DNA from: Alphaproteobacteria bacterium
GTDB taxonomy: Bacteria > Pseudomonadota > Alphaproteobacteria > Micavibrionales > Micavibrionaceae
Reading direction: 5' to 3'
Assembly: GCA_027482195.1 (NCBI GenBank)
Contig: JAIXWE010000011.1
Coordinates: 1 to 44,039 of the forward strand
Length of the DNA: 44,039 nt
Made by a program: the position numbers and the translations under genes
Notes under the pieces: model-generated
Told to the model about the DNA's origin: nothing
What the model saw: the letters and a program-made list of their open reading frames with translations, nothing else
The model's database searches: none
Part shown: positions 26,274 to 37,140 of the stretch, in pieces
How the letters are laid out: every line of letters starts with the position of its first letter
Numbering within the stretch: the stretch's first letter is position 1

Positions 26274-26463
26274 TATTTCATAATAACGTTGCGAATTTGT
26301 CACAGAGAAATGATTTTATTTTTCCCTTGCCTTGATCTAGAAATCGTTTAAGTCCTTATAATTGTTGTGCTTCGCAATAACTTTAATAGTTTTTTCATGC
26401 GCGTTTGATTTAATTTAAAAAGCGTGACTTTTATGTGACGTTTGTTCGAAAAGGGGTTTATGA

Positions 26464-27210
26464 ATGGCGTTTTCTTCTCAGCTTTCACGCTTTAAGTTTC
26501 TGGCTCTTGCCTGTGCTTCTGTTGTGGCTTTGTCGGCGTGTGGGACCGCAACGGGATCGGATATCGATGATCCGGCCGAAGGGCTTAACCGCGCAATTTT
26601 TAAATTCAATGACGCTGTTGATGAGGCGGTTTTGGAGCCGGTGGCACGGGGTTACCGTGCGGGCGTGCCAAAACCTGCACGTACTGGTGTGCGCAATGTG
26701 TTGCGCAACCTCGAAAGCCCCACTGTGGTTGCCAACAACCTTCTTCAAGGAAATTTGACCGGAGCCGGAGACGCAACAACACGCTTTGTGGCCAACACTT
26801 TGCTTGGTTTTGGTGGTTTGGTTGACGTGGCGGGGAATGAAGGTGTGCGTTACCGCGATGAAGATTTCGGCCAGACATTGGGTGTTTGGGGCGTTGGTAA
26901 TTCCCCTTACCTTGTTTTGCCAATCTTGGGCCCAAGTTCGGTGCGTGATGCAACCGGCATGGTCGTTGATGGTTTCACCGATCCTTTGAATTTGTGGTTA
27001 ATGAACACCGATCGTGAAGAATGGTTCTTTGCCCGCGTGGGTGTTGCCACAATTGACAGACGTGAAGAGCTTCTTGATGCGCTTGCGGATATCAAGAAAA
27101 ACTCGATTGATCATTACGCCGCTATTCGCAGTGCATACACACAACGCCGTGCGGCCGAAATCACCAATGGCGATGGTGGGGGTGATTCATCCTTGCCCGA
27201 TATTCCATGA
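26464..27210 (+). CDS. mlaA: MlaA/VacJ family outer-membrane lipoprotein
   Basis: Lipobox LSAC-G; DPAEGLNRAIFKFNDAVDEAVLEPVARGYRAGVPKPARTGVRNVLRNL. Confidence 0.95.
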   Translation: MAFSSQLSRFKFLALACASVVALSACGTATGSDIDDPAEGLNRAIFKFNDAVDEAVLEPVARGYRAGVPKPARTGVRNVLRNLESPTVVANNLLQGNLTGAGDATTRFVANTLLGFGGLVDVAGNEGVRYRDEDFGQTLGVWGVGNSPYLVLPILGPSSVRDATGMVVDGFTDPLNLWLMNTDREEWFFARVGVATIDRREELLDALADIKKNSIDHYAAIRSAYTQRRAAEITNGDGGGDSSLPDIP

Positions 27211-27237
27211 TCTGGTGATGCCAAATATTCGCAAAAA

Positions 27238-27260
27238 CCCGCCGCAAGGCGGGTTTTTTT
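27238..27260 (+). terminator. Intrinsic terminator after mlaA
   Basis: CCCGCC-gcaa-GGCGGG followed by TTTTTTT. Confidence 0.93.
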
Positions 27261-27362
27261 GATCTTTCTTGCTTTTAGGGTTGCACAACGACGTCTTTAC
27301 GGCGTAAAAAACGAAACCATTTGATAAATTATCGCGAATAAGAAGTAACAGAGGAAAAAAAA

Positions 27363-28052
27363 ATGACCATCGCCCGCTCCGCTTTAATTCTGACCTTGTT
27401 GTCAAGCTTGTCGTTTGCCCCAACATCTTTGCACGCGCAAGATCTGCGTGCCCCAAGTGTTGGCGGATCAATTTACATGGAAGTTGCCGAATCAGCCGCC
27501 CCGCAAAATCAACAAGCGGCCTTTAACTTTGTCAAAAGCATGACGGATCGTGGTTTGGCCTTCTTGGCAAATACGGAGCTGACCAAGGCTCAAAAATCAA
27601 ATGAATTCCGCAAGCTTTTGGAATCAAGCTTTGATCTTGACACAATTGGCCGCTTTGCTTTGGGGCGTTATTGGAACACCGCATCGCCTGCGCAAAAAAG
27701 CGAATATTCGAAGTTGTTTCGCAAGATGGTCGTCGATGTTTATACAAACCGGTTTGATGAATATAAAGGTCAAAAGGTTGAGGTGAAATCGTTTCGCCCC
27801 GTTGGTAATTCCGACACATTGGTGACATCGTTTATTGTTGCACCTTCGGGCGGCGATCCGGTTCAGGTGGATTGGCGCGTGCGCAACAAAGGCGGTTATT
27901 ACAAGATTGTTGATGTGATTGTTGCGGGTGTCAGCATGAGCGTGACACAACGCTCTGACTTTTCATCTGTTATCCAACAAGGCGGCGGTGATTTAGACGC
28001 TCTTTTGGCCAAGCTTCGCAGCGGAAGCTTGAGCAAAGAAAAGCAATCGTAA
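27363..28052 (+). CDS. mlaC: MlaC/Ttg2D family phospholipid transport protein
   Basis: FDLDTIGRFALGRYWNTASPAQKSEYSKLFRKMVVDVYTNRFDEYKGQKVEVKSFRPVG. Confidence 0.94.
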   Translation: MTIARSALILTLLSSLSFAPTSLHAQDLRAPSVGGSIYMEVAESAAPQNQQAAFNFVKSMTDRGLAFLANTELTKAQKSNEFRKLLESSFDLDTIGRFALGRYWNTASPAQKSEYSKLFRKMVVDVYTNRFDEYKGQKVEVKSFRPVGNSDTLVTSFIVAPSGGDPVQVDWRVRNKGGYYKIVDVIVAGVSMSVTQRSDFSSVIQQGGGDLDALLAKLRSGSLSKEKQS

Positions 28053-28061
28053 TTCATTTTA

Positions 28062-31000
28062 TTATTGAGGCTTTGCCATTTTACCGGCGGCTCCCGCCAA
28101 GCCTTGCAAGGCTTGCGCACCTTGTTGCAATCCACCTGTCACTTGTTGCGTGATTTGCGATCCGGCAATGGCTGTGTATTGCGTCAAGTTCTGAGCCGGA
28201 TCTTGGGTCATATCCGAGAAGGTCGATACAGAGGTCCCCATCCAACGCATAAGCTGATTGGGAATAAGGTCAATCAACTTAAAGGATGACAAGGCCATGA
28301 TGTAAAGAATAACCGCATACATCACGGTGAAGAAAAGTTGGTCGATGGGGCTTCGTACCATTTCTTCAACACGCACATTTCCTTCACCCGTTGGTTCATA
28401 CCCGGTCAAATTCCCAACCACCAGATCGAAAATATCATTTAACACGGCCGCCGATGCCGCAAAGATGGTCACGGCCGCCATTAAACCGAACAAAATTAAA
28501 ATTGGACGTAGGAAGATTTCGAAAATCATATAATAACCATTGGCCGCCGCATCACCCGGCAACCCATTTCCATCAATGCGCAAATGTGCCAACGCCCATA
28601 AAGGCACACCCACCATCGCTTCGAATACACCTTTCACCCAATTGCCCATAGCAAAGAAGAAATAGAGGAACGGCAAAAACGGAATCACATAGAATAAAAT
28701 AAAGCCGGCGGTGAGGGTAATGGTCGCGGCGGAGAAAAACAGACCGCTTACCGACATTGCCAAATTTCCAACGGCGTTTTGCTGGCCCAAGGCTGCGACG
28801 ATTCCACCTGCGGCACCGGCCATTCCTATCCCTAAGTTGCGGATGGTCGCTTCGATCAAACCTTTGCCAATTCCGACAAGTTGCGCCAAAGGATGCGCTT
28901 CACGGTTTTGCGGATCGCGCAGGTTAAACAAACCTTGAATCCCAAACAATGAGCGTATGGCATCCGACAAGACATTGCCAGTTTTGGGTTGGTAAATGCT
29001 GTTTTGCGCGGCGCGATACCAATCTTGATAAATTTTGTTAAGTCCATCTGCGTAAGCGATTTGTTCCGCGCCACCCAAATACATGGCACCACTTCCACCA
29101 CCCGTGGTTGGAGCAAATTGCGTTTCGGGATCAATTCCTTGATTGGTTTGGCGTTTAATGCGCAAGACATCTTCCATCAAAGCGGGCATACGTGATGGTG
29201 ACGGCACATTCCACGCAGCCCCCACCAAAGCCCCATTCATTTTTGCAATTTGATTATACCAGATGGCCGCACCACCCCATCCGCGCGCAATATTTTCGGG
29301 CGGTAAATCAAAGCGATACTCTTTTCCATCAATCGTGACAGATCCACCTTGAATCGCATTGCGTTGCGCGGCGACGGCTTTATTGAGAATGCTGGTGAGG
29401 ATAAGATCTTGTGAACTTAATCCCGAATATTTATCATAAAGACCGGCTGGGTTTTCACCATTGCCCACGCGATAAGCGGTTGAGGCATATTTGGGAATAG
29501 CCTCTTCCCTTGGTCCAATGGCTTGGGCAATTCTTTGCTTTTCCTCATCAGGAATGGAACAGGTTTTCTTTTCAATCACAAAGCTTAAAGCATGTTTCAA
29601 AAGAGCTTGGTCACCCGGGCGGCCGACAACAGGGGTTAACTTCCCGCTATCACACAAGGTATTTTGCGCATAATTTAATGTGGTTTTACCATCGGGGTCA
29701 GTATCACTTCCACCAAAATTGCCCCAAAGATGTTTTAATTGTGAAAAGTATCCTTCTTGGATAACCCGCGCACCCGGTTCAGTCAGAGCGGAGGTCGGTA
29801 AAACAATTTCGCCGCAACTTGGGTAAACATTTCCGGCAAATTGGCCATAGCTGCAATCACGATCGCCAAAGCGGATGGTGATGTCGCCATTGTTACTAAA
29901 GGCCAAGGCATCGTCATAGGATGCGGAAGACAGGCGCTTGGCATTTTTTGCAATGTCGCCGCCACTGCGCACAATCCACGCATCAACAAAAACATTTTCT
30001 TTATTGGAGTTGCATTTATTTGCCTCATCCGCTTGAGGAAGTGCGGAAGGGTCAATCGAGGTGATCGGGTCGGCAACAACGGCGGCGCTTGCTGAATCTT
30101 CCGTAAAGGCTTTGCATGCATGTGCCAATGACATGAATTGCAACATTCCCGCCACATCCGCATTTTGCGGCTTTACCACCAAATTATTGGCATTATTTTT
30201 CATTTCATCTTGAGAGACTTGAGAGAATAAAATCCATCCATTGGTCGCAAAATTTGAACCCCATTTCGCGGCATAAAGCGTGATATATTGCGCGGCGTTT
30301 AATCCGTTAGCGAGGGGGATCAGCAATCCAATCGCCATCACCAAACGAATGGGTGCCCAGACAGAATTGAAACGCTTCCCAAAAGGCACGCCGGTTTGGG
30401 CAGTTTCTGCAATAATCACCACAATAAAATAAAGAAACAGAAAAATACCAACAACCAAAAGTCCCATGCTGTAAAACTGGAACATGGCATGAAGAGCGTT
30501 GTGATAAGGCCACGGAAAAACCGGCGGCGTGTACACGGTTCCGGTTGGGGAGAAATCAAGCTGTAAATCTGCGGATGTGCCTGCACAGGGGCTTGTCATG
30601 GATACACAAGAATTAAAAATTCCCGGTACGCCAAACACCCGATCCATCATAATAAAGGCAAGATCTTGGCTGCCGCGCAGATATTCATTGACTTGAGGAA
30701 GCCCAAAAAATGCACCAAAGGCAAAAGCTTGGGGCATAAATAACGCAACCATAAAGACAAAAGCTTGGAGGATCAGCAAAACAAGCCCAAGCAGAAGGGC
30801 AAAAAAGATAATCACCTGATCAAGATTTTCTTTGCGAAAACGCAAATGGCGCGCGGCTTGGGAAACCACTTGGGCAATGGAATATTGGCCGATATTACCA
30901 GGGCTTAAGTAAGGGTGACCTTCGGGAAGAAGGCGCACACCGCGATAAACTTGGGCCATAAAAAATGCAAAATAACCAAAGCCGGAAAAGAAAAGCTCAG

Positions 31001-31097
31001 AGATGCGCGGCAAAATACGCGGCAAGGTCGCATATTTAACAACTTCCGCCACCCGAACTGATTTGGGGCGCAGTATGTTTGCAGTTTCCGCCGTCAT
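28062..31097 (-). CDS. DotA/TraY-like polytopic membrane protein (paralog 1)
   Basis: 1011 aa; large central soluble region and C-terminal TM block GFILFYVIPFLPFLYFFFAMGNWVKGVFEAMVGVPLWALAHLRIDGNGLPG. Confidence 0.82.
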   Translation of the reverse strand: MTAETANILRPKSVRVAEVVKYATLPRILPRISELFFSGFGYFAFFMAQVYRGVRLLPEGHPYLSPGNIGQYSIAQVVSQAARHLRFRKENLDQVIIFFALLLGLVLLILQAFVFMVALFMPQAFAFGAFFGLPQVNEYLRGSQDLAFIMMDRVFGVPGIFNSCVSMTSPCAGTSADLQLDFSPTGTVYTPPVFPWPYHNALHAMFQFYSMGLLVVGIFLFLYFIVVIIAETAQTGVPFGKRFNSVWAPIRLVMAIGLLIPLANGLNAAQYITLYAAKWGSNFATNGWILFSQVSQDEMKNNANNLVVKPQNADVAGMLQFMSLAHACKAFTEDSASAAVVADPITSIDPSALPQADEANKCNSNKENVFVDAWIVRSGGDIAKNAKRLSSASYDDALAFSNNGDITIRFGDRDCSYGQFAGNVYPSCGEIVLPTSALTEPGARVIQEGYFSQLKHLWGNFGGSDTDPDGKTTLNYAQNTLCDSGKLTPVVGRPGDQALLKHALSFVIEKKTCSIPDEEKQRIAQAIGPREEAIPKYASTAYRVGNGENPAGLYDKYSGLSSQDLILTSILNKAVAAQRNAIQGGSVTIDGKEYRFDLPPENIARGWGGAAIWYNQIAKMNGALVGAAWNVPSPSRMPALMEDVLRIKRQTNQGIDPETQFAPTTGGGSGAMYLGGAEQIAYADGLNKIYQDWYRAAQNSIYQPKTGNVLSDAIRSLFGIQGLFNLRDPQNREAHPLAQLVGIGKGLIEATIRNLGIGMAGAAGGIVAALGQQNAVGNLAMSVSGLFFSAATITLTAGFILFYVIPFLPFLYFFFAMGNWVKGVFEAMVGVPLWALAHLRIDGNGLPGDAAANGYYMIFEIFLRPILILFGLMAAVTIFAASAAVLNDIFDLVVGNLTGYEPTGEGNVRVEEMVRSPIDQLFFTVMYAVILYIMALSSFKLIDLIPNQLMRWMGTSVSTFSDMTQDPAQNLTQYTAIAGSQITQQVTGGLQQGAQALQGLAGAAGKMAKPQ

Positions 31098-31152
31098 CTT
31101 GTTACAACACCCTTAATCCCTTAAACACCGATTATGCCATCTTTAGATTACT

Positions 31153-31170
31153 AAAATTTTATTTAATTTT
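31153..31170. promoter_or_regulatory. Shared 18-bp AT-rich element upstream of DotA-like paralog 1
   Basis: AAAATTTTATTTAATTTT, identical to 37141-37158. Confidence 0.4.
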
Positions 31171-31206
31171 GTTTAATTTATCACAGTCCCCGTATGATTT
31201 GAAGCC

Positions 31207-33981
31207 TTACGCCTCTTCACCACCGTCTTTCGGCCTTTCATTGCGGGCAATGACCTGATTATTATGTTGGGCGTTCTGAGCCAGCTCCTCGGCTCTGCGC
31301 TCTTGCTGGATTGCAATTGGCACCGCAATGGCTTCGCCGGAAGCTTTGCCAAAACCTTGTGCCACACGCGCCAGATCATCACTCAACGTATAACCGGCAA
31401 TCCCCGTATATTGAACCATCTTGTCGGCAATAGGGGGTTCTTTCTCAGCAAATGAATTTACCTGAGACCCGATAAAACGCATGATGGAGTTGGGGATAAG
31501 GTCGATCAGCTTAAAGCACGACATCGCCATCATATATAAAAGCACCGCATACGCGACGGAATAGAAAAATTTATCAAAAGAATCACGGATGCTGGCAACA
31601 CTGTCTTGCGTCAGGCTTCCGTCATCATTTTGCGCGGGCGTGAAACCCACAAGGTTGCTTAGCACCAAGTCAAAAACAGAGTTTAAAACAACCACCAACG
31701 CCGTGAAGGTGATGAATGCGGCCATCAAACCGAACAACGTCATAATGGGGCGAAGCAGAATCTCAAGAAGCAGATAATATCCATTCGCAGCAGATTGCGC
31801 AGGAATTCCATCACCATCAATGCGAATATGTGCCAATGCCCAAAGAGGCACACCCACCAAAGCCTCGAACACAGATTTAACCCAGCGCGCTGCGGCAAAG
31901 AAGAAATATAAGAAAGGGATGAAGGGAATGATATAATAAAGGATAAATCCAACTGTTAAGCCGACAAGCGCAAAAGACATGAACATGTTCGAAGCCGACA
32001 TGGCGGCCGCCGACATAGATTGGAGTGACTCAGAGGTTTGAAATGCCCCCATCATACTTGACGCACCCGCAAGCAAGGATGTCGCACCCAAATACGTAAT
32101 GGTGCGTTCAATGATCCCGCGCCCAAGGGCCGCCATTTTCGCCAACGGGTGAACCCCATCATTTTCACGCAAATCCATCAAGGCTTTCGTGCCAAACATC
32201 ATGTGGAAAAGAGATGCAATCGGCCCACCTGACTTATTTGTTTTCTCGGCGGCTGTCGGGCTATCTTTCGCAAAGGTTTGAAACACACTTGCCAAGAAAG
32301 ACGCAATTTGATTGTTGGAATTGCTGTGCTCGGTCACTTTTGATGCTTCCCAACTTAAGGGGGCCCCACCTTTTATCTCGGGCACGAATTGCAATTCCGT
32401 ATCAATTCCCAATTGCGCGGTGATTTTCATGGATTTCACAAATTCCATGACCAAAGGATAAGAAGCGGGTTGCGGTAATGTTTGTGCCGCCGATGTCACC
32501 GCGCCGTTAATACCCGCAATTTTGTTAAACCACACGCCCCCACCGGCCCACCCCATATCCAAAATTTCTTGGGTCATGTTGATACTTCCCGCATTGACCC
32601 CTTGGGATTTTAATTGCGCAATCTGGTTTTTGACGAGGGCGTTTAATTGCGCCTGATAATTTTGGGCAATATCTTGGTAGTAAGCACGATTGGGTGTTGT
32701 GCAGGTTTCATCCCACGTGCCGGATACTTGAACACTGCATGGATCGCCTTTTTTCGTGAAACCATACGCCATGCGTTGGCCGAAATTTTTAAGTTCTTGA
32801 TCTTGGATCAAGCTTGTTAGCAAAAGATAGAAAACATTATAAAGCGCAAGCGCTTCGGTTTTCCGGCTTGGAATGGGAAGATTAATAATCCCGCAATAAG
32901 GTTTGATTTTTCCGGGATACCCTTCAGAGATTTTTGGATCATCAATACGCGCACCGAAAATAAAGCGAATATCTTGGCCCATATAAAATTCACGCGCATC
33001 CTTAAAACTTTGCCCCGAAAAGGGAATGGCCGAAGAACCCGATGCGGCTGTGCGCGCAAAATAAGGCTCAACCTTGATCCCCAATAATTGATCATAAATC
33101 GCAATACAGGCTTGGGTTAAAAACATTTGATTCAGCACAGGATCAAAATCTGCGGCTTTTGGCGCGGCAATCAATTCATTTGCGGGCGCGCCCAACGGAT
33201 TGGGACCCGATTTCGCATTGAACACAAGCCAGGCATTGGTGGCAAAACTTGATCCCCATTTTGCCATGTTCAAAACCATATATTGCCCGGCACTGAAGCC
33301 ATATCCCATCGGTACCAAAAGCAAAAGTGCAATGACAAGACGAATGGGGACATAAACCTCGGCAAAGCGTCCGCCAAAAGGTGATCCGGTTTGTGCACTT
33401 TCAAGAATCACAGCAATCAGAAAATAAAAAACCAAAAGCCCAGCAATGCACAACATGCCATAGCCGTAAAATTCAAATAAAATATGAAGTCCAACCATAA
33501 AGGCTGAGATATCACCGGCGGATTGTGGGGCGGCCGAAGATCCGAAAAAGCCGGGAATTTGAAACGTACGGTCCAACATCATCAAAGCCAAATCATTGGC
33601 TGGGCGTGGTGTTTGGAACATGCTTCCGAAAAATTGCGTGGCCTCAGCCGAATGGGTTATGGCCATGAAAATGATGCCCACCATCATCGCCAACAACAAA
33701 CCAATTCCCAAAAGGAAGGAGAGGTAAATAAAGATATGATCAAGATGTTTGCCATCAAAGCGCAACAAACGCCCCGACTCCGCCAACACATCGCGCACGC
33801 CATAACGGCCATAAGAGGCAGATAATGTCATCGGGTGACCGGCGGGCAAAAGCCGGCACAGACGAAAAATTTGCGCCATTAAACTCGCAAACCAAAAATC
33901 ATTTGGCGAAAAATCTTTGAGGCGCGGAAGAATTTCCGGCATCAAGCTGTAACGTGCGATGTCAGATCCGCGCGGTATCAT
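31207..33981 (-). CDS. DotA/TraY-like polytopic membrane protein (paralog 2)
   Basis: 924 aa; same architecture, GFILYYIIPFIPFLYFFFAAARWVKSVFEALVGVPLWALAHIRIDGDGIPAQSAANGYYLLLEILLRPI. Confidence 0.82.
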   Translation of the reverse strand: MIPRGSDIARYSLMPEILPRLKDFSPNDFWFASLMAQIFRLCRLLPAGHPMTLSASYGRYGVRDVLAESGRLLRFDGKHLDHIFIYLSFLLGIGLLLAMMVGIIFMAITHSAEATQFFGSMFQTPRPANDLALMMLDRTFQIPGFFGSSAAPQSAGDISAFMVGLHILFEFYGYGMLCIAGLLVFYFLIAVILESAQTGSPFGGRFAEVYVPIRLVIALLLLVPMGYGFSAGQYMVLNMAKWGSSFATNAWLVFNAKSGPNPLGAPANELIAAPKAADFDPVLNQMFLTQACIAIYDQLLGIKVEPYFARTAASGSSAIPFSGQSFKDAREFYMGQDIRFIFGARIDDPKISEGYPGKIKPYCGIINLPIPSRKTEALALYNVFYLLLTSLIQDQELKNFGQRMAYGFTKKGDPCSVQVSGTWDETCTTPNRAYYQDIAQNYQAQLNALVKNQIAQLKSQGVNAGSINMTQEILDMGWAGGGVWFNKIAGINGAVTSAAQTLPQPASYPLVMEFVKSMKITAQLGIDTELQFVPEIKGGAPLSWEASKVTEHSNSNNQIASFLASVFQTFAKDSPTAAEKTNKSGGPIASLFHMMFGTKALMDLRENDGVHPLAKMAALGRGIIERTITYLGATSLLAGASSMMGAFQTSESLQSMSAAAMSASNMFMSFALVGLTVGFILYYIIPFIPFLYFFFAAARWVKSVFEALVGVPLWALAHIRIDGDGIPAQSAANGYYLLLEILLRPIMTLFGLMAAFITFTALVVVLNSVFDLVLSNLVGFTPAQNDDGSLTQDSVASIRDSFDKFFYSVAYAVLLYMMAMSCFKLIDLIPNSIMRFIGSQVNSFAEKEPPIADKMVQYTGIAGYTLSDDLARVAQGFGKASGEAIAVPIAIQQERRAEELAQNAQHNNQVIARNERPKDGGEEA

Positions 33982-36900
33982 TTCTCTGGCCTCACATCTT
34001 CGCCTTGGCTTTTAAGATCGGCTAATTTTTGCTCTCGTTGCTGGCTGGCGTTTTTCGCATTTTGCTCGCTTAAAATATCACCCGCACTTTTGGGAATTTT
34101 ATAGACAGCATCAATCGCATCATCGGCCATTTTTTTGCCCAAAGTGAATGTGGGGATCGCGACCATAGATCCGACATTATCGACATGGTCATCGGCAATA
34201 TCACCCGGTCCGAAAGTTTGAACACCTGCTCCCGACCACCGCATGATTCCATCCGGAATAAGGTCAATCAATTTGAACGAAGCGGTACCGATCATGTAAA
34301 CGAGAATAATATACATCACCGTATAAAAGAATTGATCCAACACCCCGCGGGCATAAAGCATGACATCACGTGTATAGCCCGCATTATCAATATATTTGGG
34401 TGAATTCGGATCAGGTATAGTTTGCAAAGCAACACGATCAACACCGGTGATGTTGCCCGTGACCAAATCAAAAATTCCGTTCAAGGTGGCCACAGACCCG
34501 CTGAAAACCGCGAAGGCGGCAATCAAGGAAAATACGGTTAAGACGGGGCGAATAAAAATCTCAAGCAATAAGAAATATCCGCTGCTTGCCTCTTTGCCGG
34601 GAAATCCTTCGCCGCCAAGTTTAAGATGGGCAATCGCCCATAACGGCACGCCCACCAAGGCTTCGAAAATTGTTTTCACCCAACGTCCAACGGCGAAGAA
34701 GAAATACATGAACGGCATGAACGGAATCACATAATAGAGAAGCACACCAACAGACAAACCAACAAAGGCAAAATTAACAAACATTTTCGCAGCCATATAA
34801 CTGGCTTCCCCCAGCTCTTTAAATCCGGGTTTGCCCATGCCGTGCATAATCTGTGACAAGCCACCAAAGGCGGCCGCCCCGGCGGAGATCGTCAAATTCG
34901 ACACGGCTTTTTCAATCAAGGATTTCCCAAGTGCGGATAATGCCGCCAAGGGATGGGTTTCCGCGTTTTGCCGGAAATTAAAAATGGGCGAGGTTCCAAA
35001 GATGGCGTTGATGCCACGCAAAATGGGATTGCCATCATCAAAAACTTTTTCTTTGCCGAATAATTGCTCATTCTCGATCAAAGCTTGGCATGTTTTGTAA
35101 TAAACATCGGCTTGTTCTTGTTCAAACTGGCTGAAGGGCTTGCCGGCTTGGGCGGTGACTTGAGCCGCAGTTGACGGGTTGAACGGCGTACATCCCGCAA
35201 GCGTCATATTCGAATCCGTCATGGCTTTTTCGCCAGAGATTCGTTGCATCACATCCGGATAGCGCGTGATGGTCGGAAGCGCAAAGACGGCGGTGATCAT
35301 ATGTCCGTTAACTTCGGCAATACGGTTATACCAAACGCCAGCTCCGCCCCATCCATATTTTAAGAGTCCCGTATCAATTTCAAAGGGATCTTTTTGTCCC
35401 AAAGTTCCGTAGAAAAAGTCAGAGCGCGCAGCGACCGTGGTGTCAAAAGATTGCGCATATTTTCCGGTGTAATAATCCCACGCCGCCAAAGGCCCGATGC
35501 TGAAAATATATTTATATTTGGTCAATGTTGCTTGCCAAAATTCCGCGGGAACAGGTTGGGTGCAATCACCAATTTCGGGCGCGTCACTTCCGGAAACGTC
35601 TTGAATTTTATTGTCATTAAAATCATGCAAACAATAACTGTAACCTGGTTGATTGGCGGATGCGTTAAAGCTGCGAATCTCCTCACGCTTTTTTTGCGCT
35701 TGGGACATGTTGAGATACATGGTGCGGTTGATTGCTTCGGTCAAAAGATCTTGATCGCGATCCATTTGCCCATTGCGCAAAGGTACCAAATCATCAACCA
35801 AGCGCGCCACGGCAAAAAGATAAGCTTCTTGAACAAATTGTGATACCTGAGAGGATCCGGTTGAGGGGATAATAATCTCACCACATGCGGGATATACGCT
35901 TCCCGGATATTCCCCTTTATATTTATCGGCGCGAATGCCGGCAACAAGGCGAATATCACCACCTTGATAAAAATCTGTGAGACGTTTGAAAATTCCATCC
36001 GCACTTGAAAAACCATTGCGCGGACGAAAGGCCGCAATACTTTCATCGCCTCGGATGGCAAAGATACCGGGTACGGTTATTTTTGGCCCGGGATCATTTG
36101 GAGACGGTGTGTTGTAAGAAAAATCACTGTCGCTTTGCCCCAAAAGCCCAACATAATTGTTGTAAACGCTCATACAGGATCGGATCAAAAGCAATTGGCG
36201 GGTTAAATCACCATATTCTTTTTCCGGCAAACCCGGCTTGGAAACAAGATTGGTTCCCACCGATCCGGTTGGGTTGTTTCCGGTGGCTGTGTTGTAAACA
36301 ATCCACGCGTTGGTGGCGAGGCCTGATCCCATTTTCGCAACATAAAGGGTGATCCATTGCGCACTTGAAAACCCATAGGTGATGGGAATCATCAAACCTA
36401 AAGCCGCAACCACACGAAACGGAACCCACACATTTTGAAAACGTTGCCCAAAAGGTTTTCCTGTTACGGTGGTTTCCAAAACAACTTCGATCACCATGAA
36501 CAGAAAAATGACAATCGCGATTAGAAAAAGGGCGGCGTTGTAAAATCCAAAAAGACCGTGAAGTGCCACTTGGGTGACATTCGGGAAGGGGCCATATTCC
36601 GCCGCATTGGTTGTGACTTCGCTGTTAAAAAGCCCGGGAATTCCCAAGGTGCGGTCCATCATAATAAAGGCGATATCATTGGACGGGTCTTCGGTAAGAA
36701 AGAGATTATTGACGCTTAAGCCAAATTGCCCGGCAAAAGCGGGCGAGGTCAGGGCAAAGAAAATGAGGGAAGCGATATAAAGAAAAATAATCACCGTTCC
36801 GGAAAGAATGGCGAGATAAACCAAAATTTGATCGGCATGTTTCCACGACCATGTCAGATGATGGGCTCCAGCCGCCAAGACATGGCGCACGCCATATGTT

Positions 36901-37097
36901 CCAAAAAACCGGCGTTGCAGATAAGGGTGATCCGCCGGCAACAGACGCACCATTGCCATAATCAACGCCATATACCATGGCAAGGCCCCAAAGCCGGATA
37001 AAAATAAGCCACTTATCCGTGGCACAAGGCCCGGAAGTATGGCATATCCGACGGCTTTTTTAGCCGTAATCAAGGGTTTAACCACGACCCCTCTCAC
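33978..37097 (-). CDS. DotA/TraY-like polytopic membrane protein (paralog 3)
   Basis: 1039 aa; same architecture, GVLLYYVIPFMPFMYFFFAVGRWVKTIFEALVGVPLWAIAHLKLGGEGFPG; overlaps paralog 2 by 4 bp. Confidence 0.82.
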   Translation of the reverse strand: MRGVVVKPLITAKKAVGYAILPGLVPRISGLFLSGFGALPWYMALIMAMVRLLPADHPYLQRRFFGTYGVRHVLAAGAHHLTWSWKHADQILVYLAILSGTVIIFLYIASLIFFALTSPAFAGQFGLSVNNLFLTEDPSNDIAFIMMDRTLGIPGLFNSEVTTNAAEYGPFPNVTQVALHGLFGFYNAALFLIAIVIFLFMVIEVVLETTVTGKPFGQRFQNVWVPFRVVAALGLMIPITYGFSSAQWITLYVAKMGSGLATNAWIVYNTATGNNPTGSVGTNLVSKPGLPEKEYGDLTRQLLLIRSCMSVYNNYVGLLGQSDSDFSYNTPSPNDPGPKITVPGIFAIRGDESIAAFRPRNGFSSADGIFKRLTDFYQGGDIRLVAGIRADKYKGEYPGSVYPACGEIIIPSTGSSQVSQFVQEAYLFAVARLVDDLVPLRNGQMDRDQDLLTEAINRTMYLNMSQAQKKREEIRSFNASANQPGYSYCLHDFNDNKIQDVSGSDAPEIGDCTQPVPAEFWQATLTKYKYIFSIGPLAAWDYYTGKYAQSFDTTVAARSDFFYGTLGQKDPFEIDTGLLKYGWGGAGVWYNRIAEVNGHMITAVFALPTITRYPDVMQRISGEKAMTDSNMTLAGCTPFNPSTAAQVTAQAGKPFSQFEQEQADVYYKTCQALIENEQLFGKEKVFDDGNPILRGINAIFGTSPIFNFRQNAETHPLAALSALGKSLIEKAVSNLTISAGAAAFGGLSQIMHGMGKPGFKELGEASYMAAKMFVNFAFVGLSVGVLLYYVIPFMPFMYFFFAVGRWVKTIFEALVGVPLWAIAHLKLGGEGFPGKEASSGYFLLLEIFIRPVLTVFSLIAAFAVFSGSVATLNGIFDLVTGNITGVDRVALQTIPDPNSPKYIDNAGYTRDVMLYARGVLDQFFYTVMYIILVYMIGTASFKLIDLIPDGIMRWSGAGVQTFGPGDIADDHVDNVGSMVAIPTFTLGKKMADDAIDAVYKIPKSAGDILSEQNAKNASQQREQKLADLKSQGEDVRPEK

Positions 37098-37140
37098 TCC
37101 AGACTGGTTTTTCCAATCTTATTATACCTGCCAAATAGAT

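Noticed and set aside
36208-36429. Small ORFs inside the DotA-like genes on both strands
   Set aside because: They lie wholly within three long coherent membrane-protein frames and lack independent support.
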